The notes under the pieces: model-generated
What the model was told of the DNA's origin: nothing
What the model saw: the letters and a program-made list of their open reading frames with translations, nothing else
Databases searched by the model: none
Source: Erysipelotrichaceae bacterium
GTDB lineage: Bacteria; Bacillota_I; Bacilli_A; Erysipelotrichales; Erysipelotrichaceae
Reading direction: 5' to 3'
Length of the DNA stretch: 50,024 nucleotides
Assembly: GCA_017454765.1 (NCBI GenBank)
Contig: JAFTCJ010000001.1
Location: 1-50,024 of the forward strand
Translations under genes and position numbers: made by a program
Shown: piece after piece, positions 49,884-50,024 of the stretch
Position numbering within the stretch: the first letter of the stretch is position 1
How the letters are laid out: every line of letters starts with the position of its first letter

Positions 49884-50024
49884 TGAACTGAACCCCAAAA
49901 TTAGGACAACCTAATGGAGGGGTTTTTCTTATGAAACTAACGTATGAAGACAAATTAGAGATCTACAGATTATGGAAACTGGATGGCTGGGGAAAAAGAA
50001 GGATAGCCAGGAAATTCTGCATCA
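49884..50024 (+). mobile_element. IS3-family element, 5' end only
   Basis: The terminal repeat starting TGAACTGAACCCCAAAATTA (49884-49909) is followed by GGAGGGG and the first codons of an OrfA-like protein; the element runs off the right edge. It has the same orientation as the element ending at 139 and a related terminal repeat, as expected for the two ends of one IS type. Confidence 0.7.
49931..50024 (+). CDS. IS3-family OrfA (helix-turn-helix), N-terminal fragment
   Basis: The first 31 residues are visible, starting MKLTYEDKLEIYRLWKLDGW and continuing with a basic KRRIARKF segment. This is the helix-turn-helix start of IS3-type OrfA (Tnp_8/leucine-zipper transposase subunit), which binds the element ends. 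GGAGGGG is 9 nt before the ATG. It is truncated only by the window edge. Confidence 0.72.
   Translation, partial: MKLTYEDKLEIYRLWKLDGWGKRRIARKFCI

Noticed and set aside
1..50024. CRISPR arrays, tRNA or rRNA genes, prophage
   Set aside because: No regularly spaced repeats, no tRNA-like cloverleaf with TTCRA, no rRNA segments and no phage structural genes were found on reading both strands by eye.

Overview
The window reads as a chromosomal segment of a mid-GC Bacillota bacterium, most likely of the Erysipelotrichia type. The grounds are clear Shine-Dalgarno sites, lipoproteins with MKKLL-type signal peptides, the glyQS-dnaG-rpoD-trmK order, an MsmK-type sugar ATPase, an Asp23 protein and Firmicute-style T-run terminators. 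That taxonomic placement is inferred from gene content, not from any search. Almost all of the sequence is assigned. No rRNA, tRNA or CRISPR array was seen.

Layout. Positions 1-139 are the 3' end of an IS3-family element, and 49884 to the end is the 5' end of a related element in the same orientation. Positions 155-11433 form a peptide-use island: a leftward operon (an amidohydrolase-like protein without metal ligands, an intact amidohydrolase, a prolyl oligopeptidase) and, divergent from it, a complete Opp/Dpp-type peptide transporter (oppBCDFA), then an M14 carboxypeptidase. A CodY-like box sits between the two operons. An IS110-family element (about 11466-12926) with a long structured non-coding end separates this island from a TrpXYZ-like ABC transporter (12972-15638). 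A CofE-like amide ligase faces it from the other strand.

Positions 16960-23446 are a macromolecular-synthesis operon: FAD protein, glycyl-tRNA synthetase, primase, primary sigma factor and TrmK. Glycogen phosphorylase (own promoter), S20, then fmt-lepA-hemW follow. Positions 30179-38216 are a maltodextrin locus: MsmK-type ATPase, binding lipoprotein, two permeases, a lipoprotein GH13 amylase and 4-alpha-glucanotransferase. With glycogen phosphorylase these form a full route from extracellular alpha-glucan to glucose-1-phosphate.

From 38227 the window carries rpsO with a structured leader, a TetR / FAD protein / SPOUT methyltransferase operon, a radical SAM protein, and a yybP-ykoY (Mn2+) riboswitch driving a P2A-type ATPase. 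The rest is a DUF218 protein, ttcA and truB back to back, a RibF-like protein without a recognisable kinase domain, an RsmF-like methyltransferase and an Asp23 protein.

The main points for a second look are: the catalytic plus pseudoenzyme amidohydrolase pair; a set of five genes whose -10 box sits only 6-9 nt before the start codon with no Shine-Dalgarno (candidate leaderless mRNAs); the Mn2+ riboswitch built from repeated CTCATG/CATGAG segments; the S15 leader; the IS110 non-coding end as a candidate bridge RNA; and the RibF that appears to have lost its kinase half.
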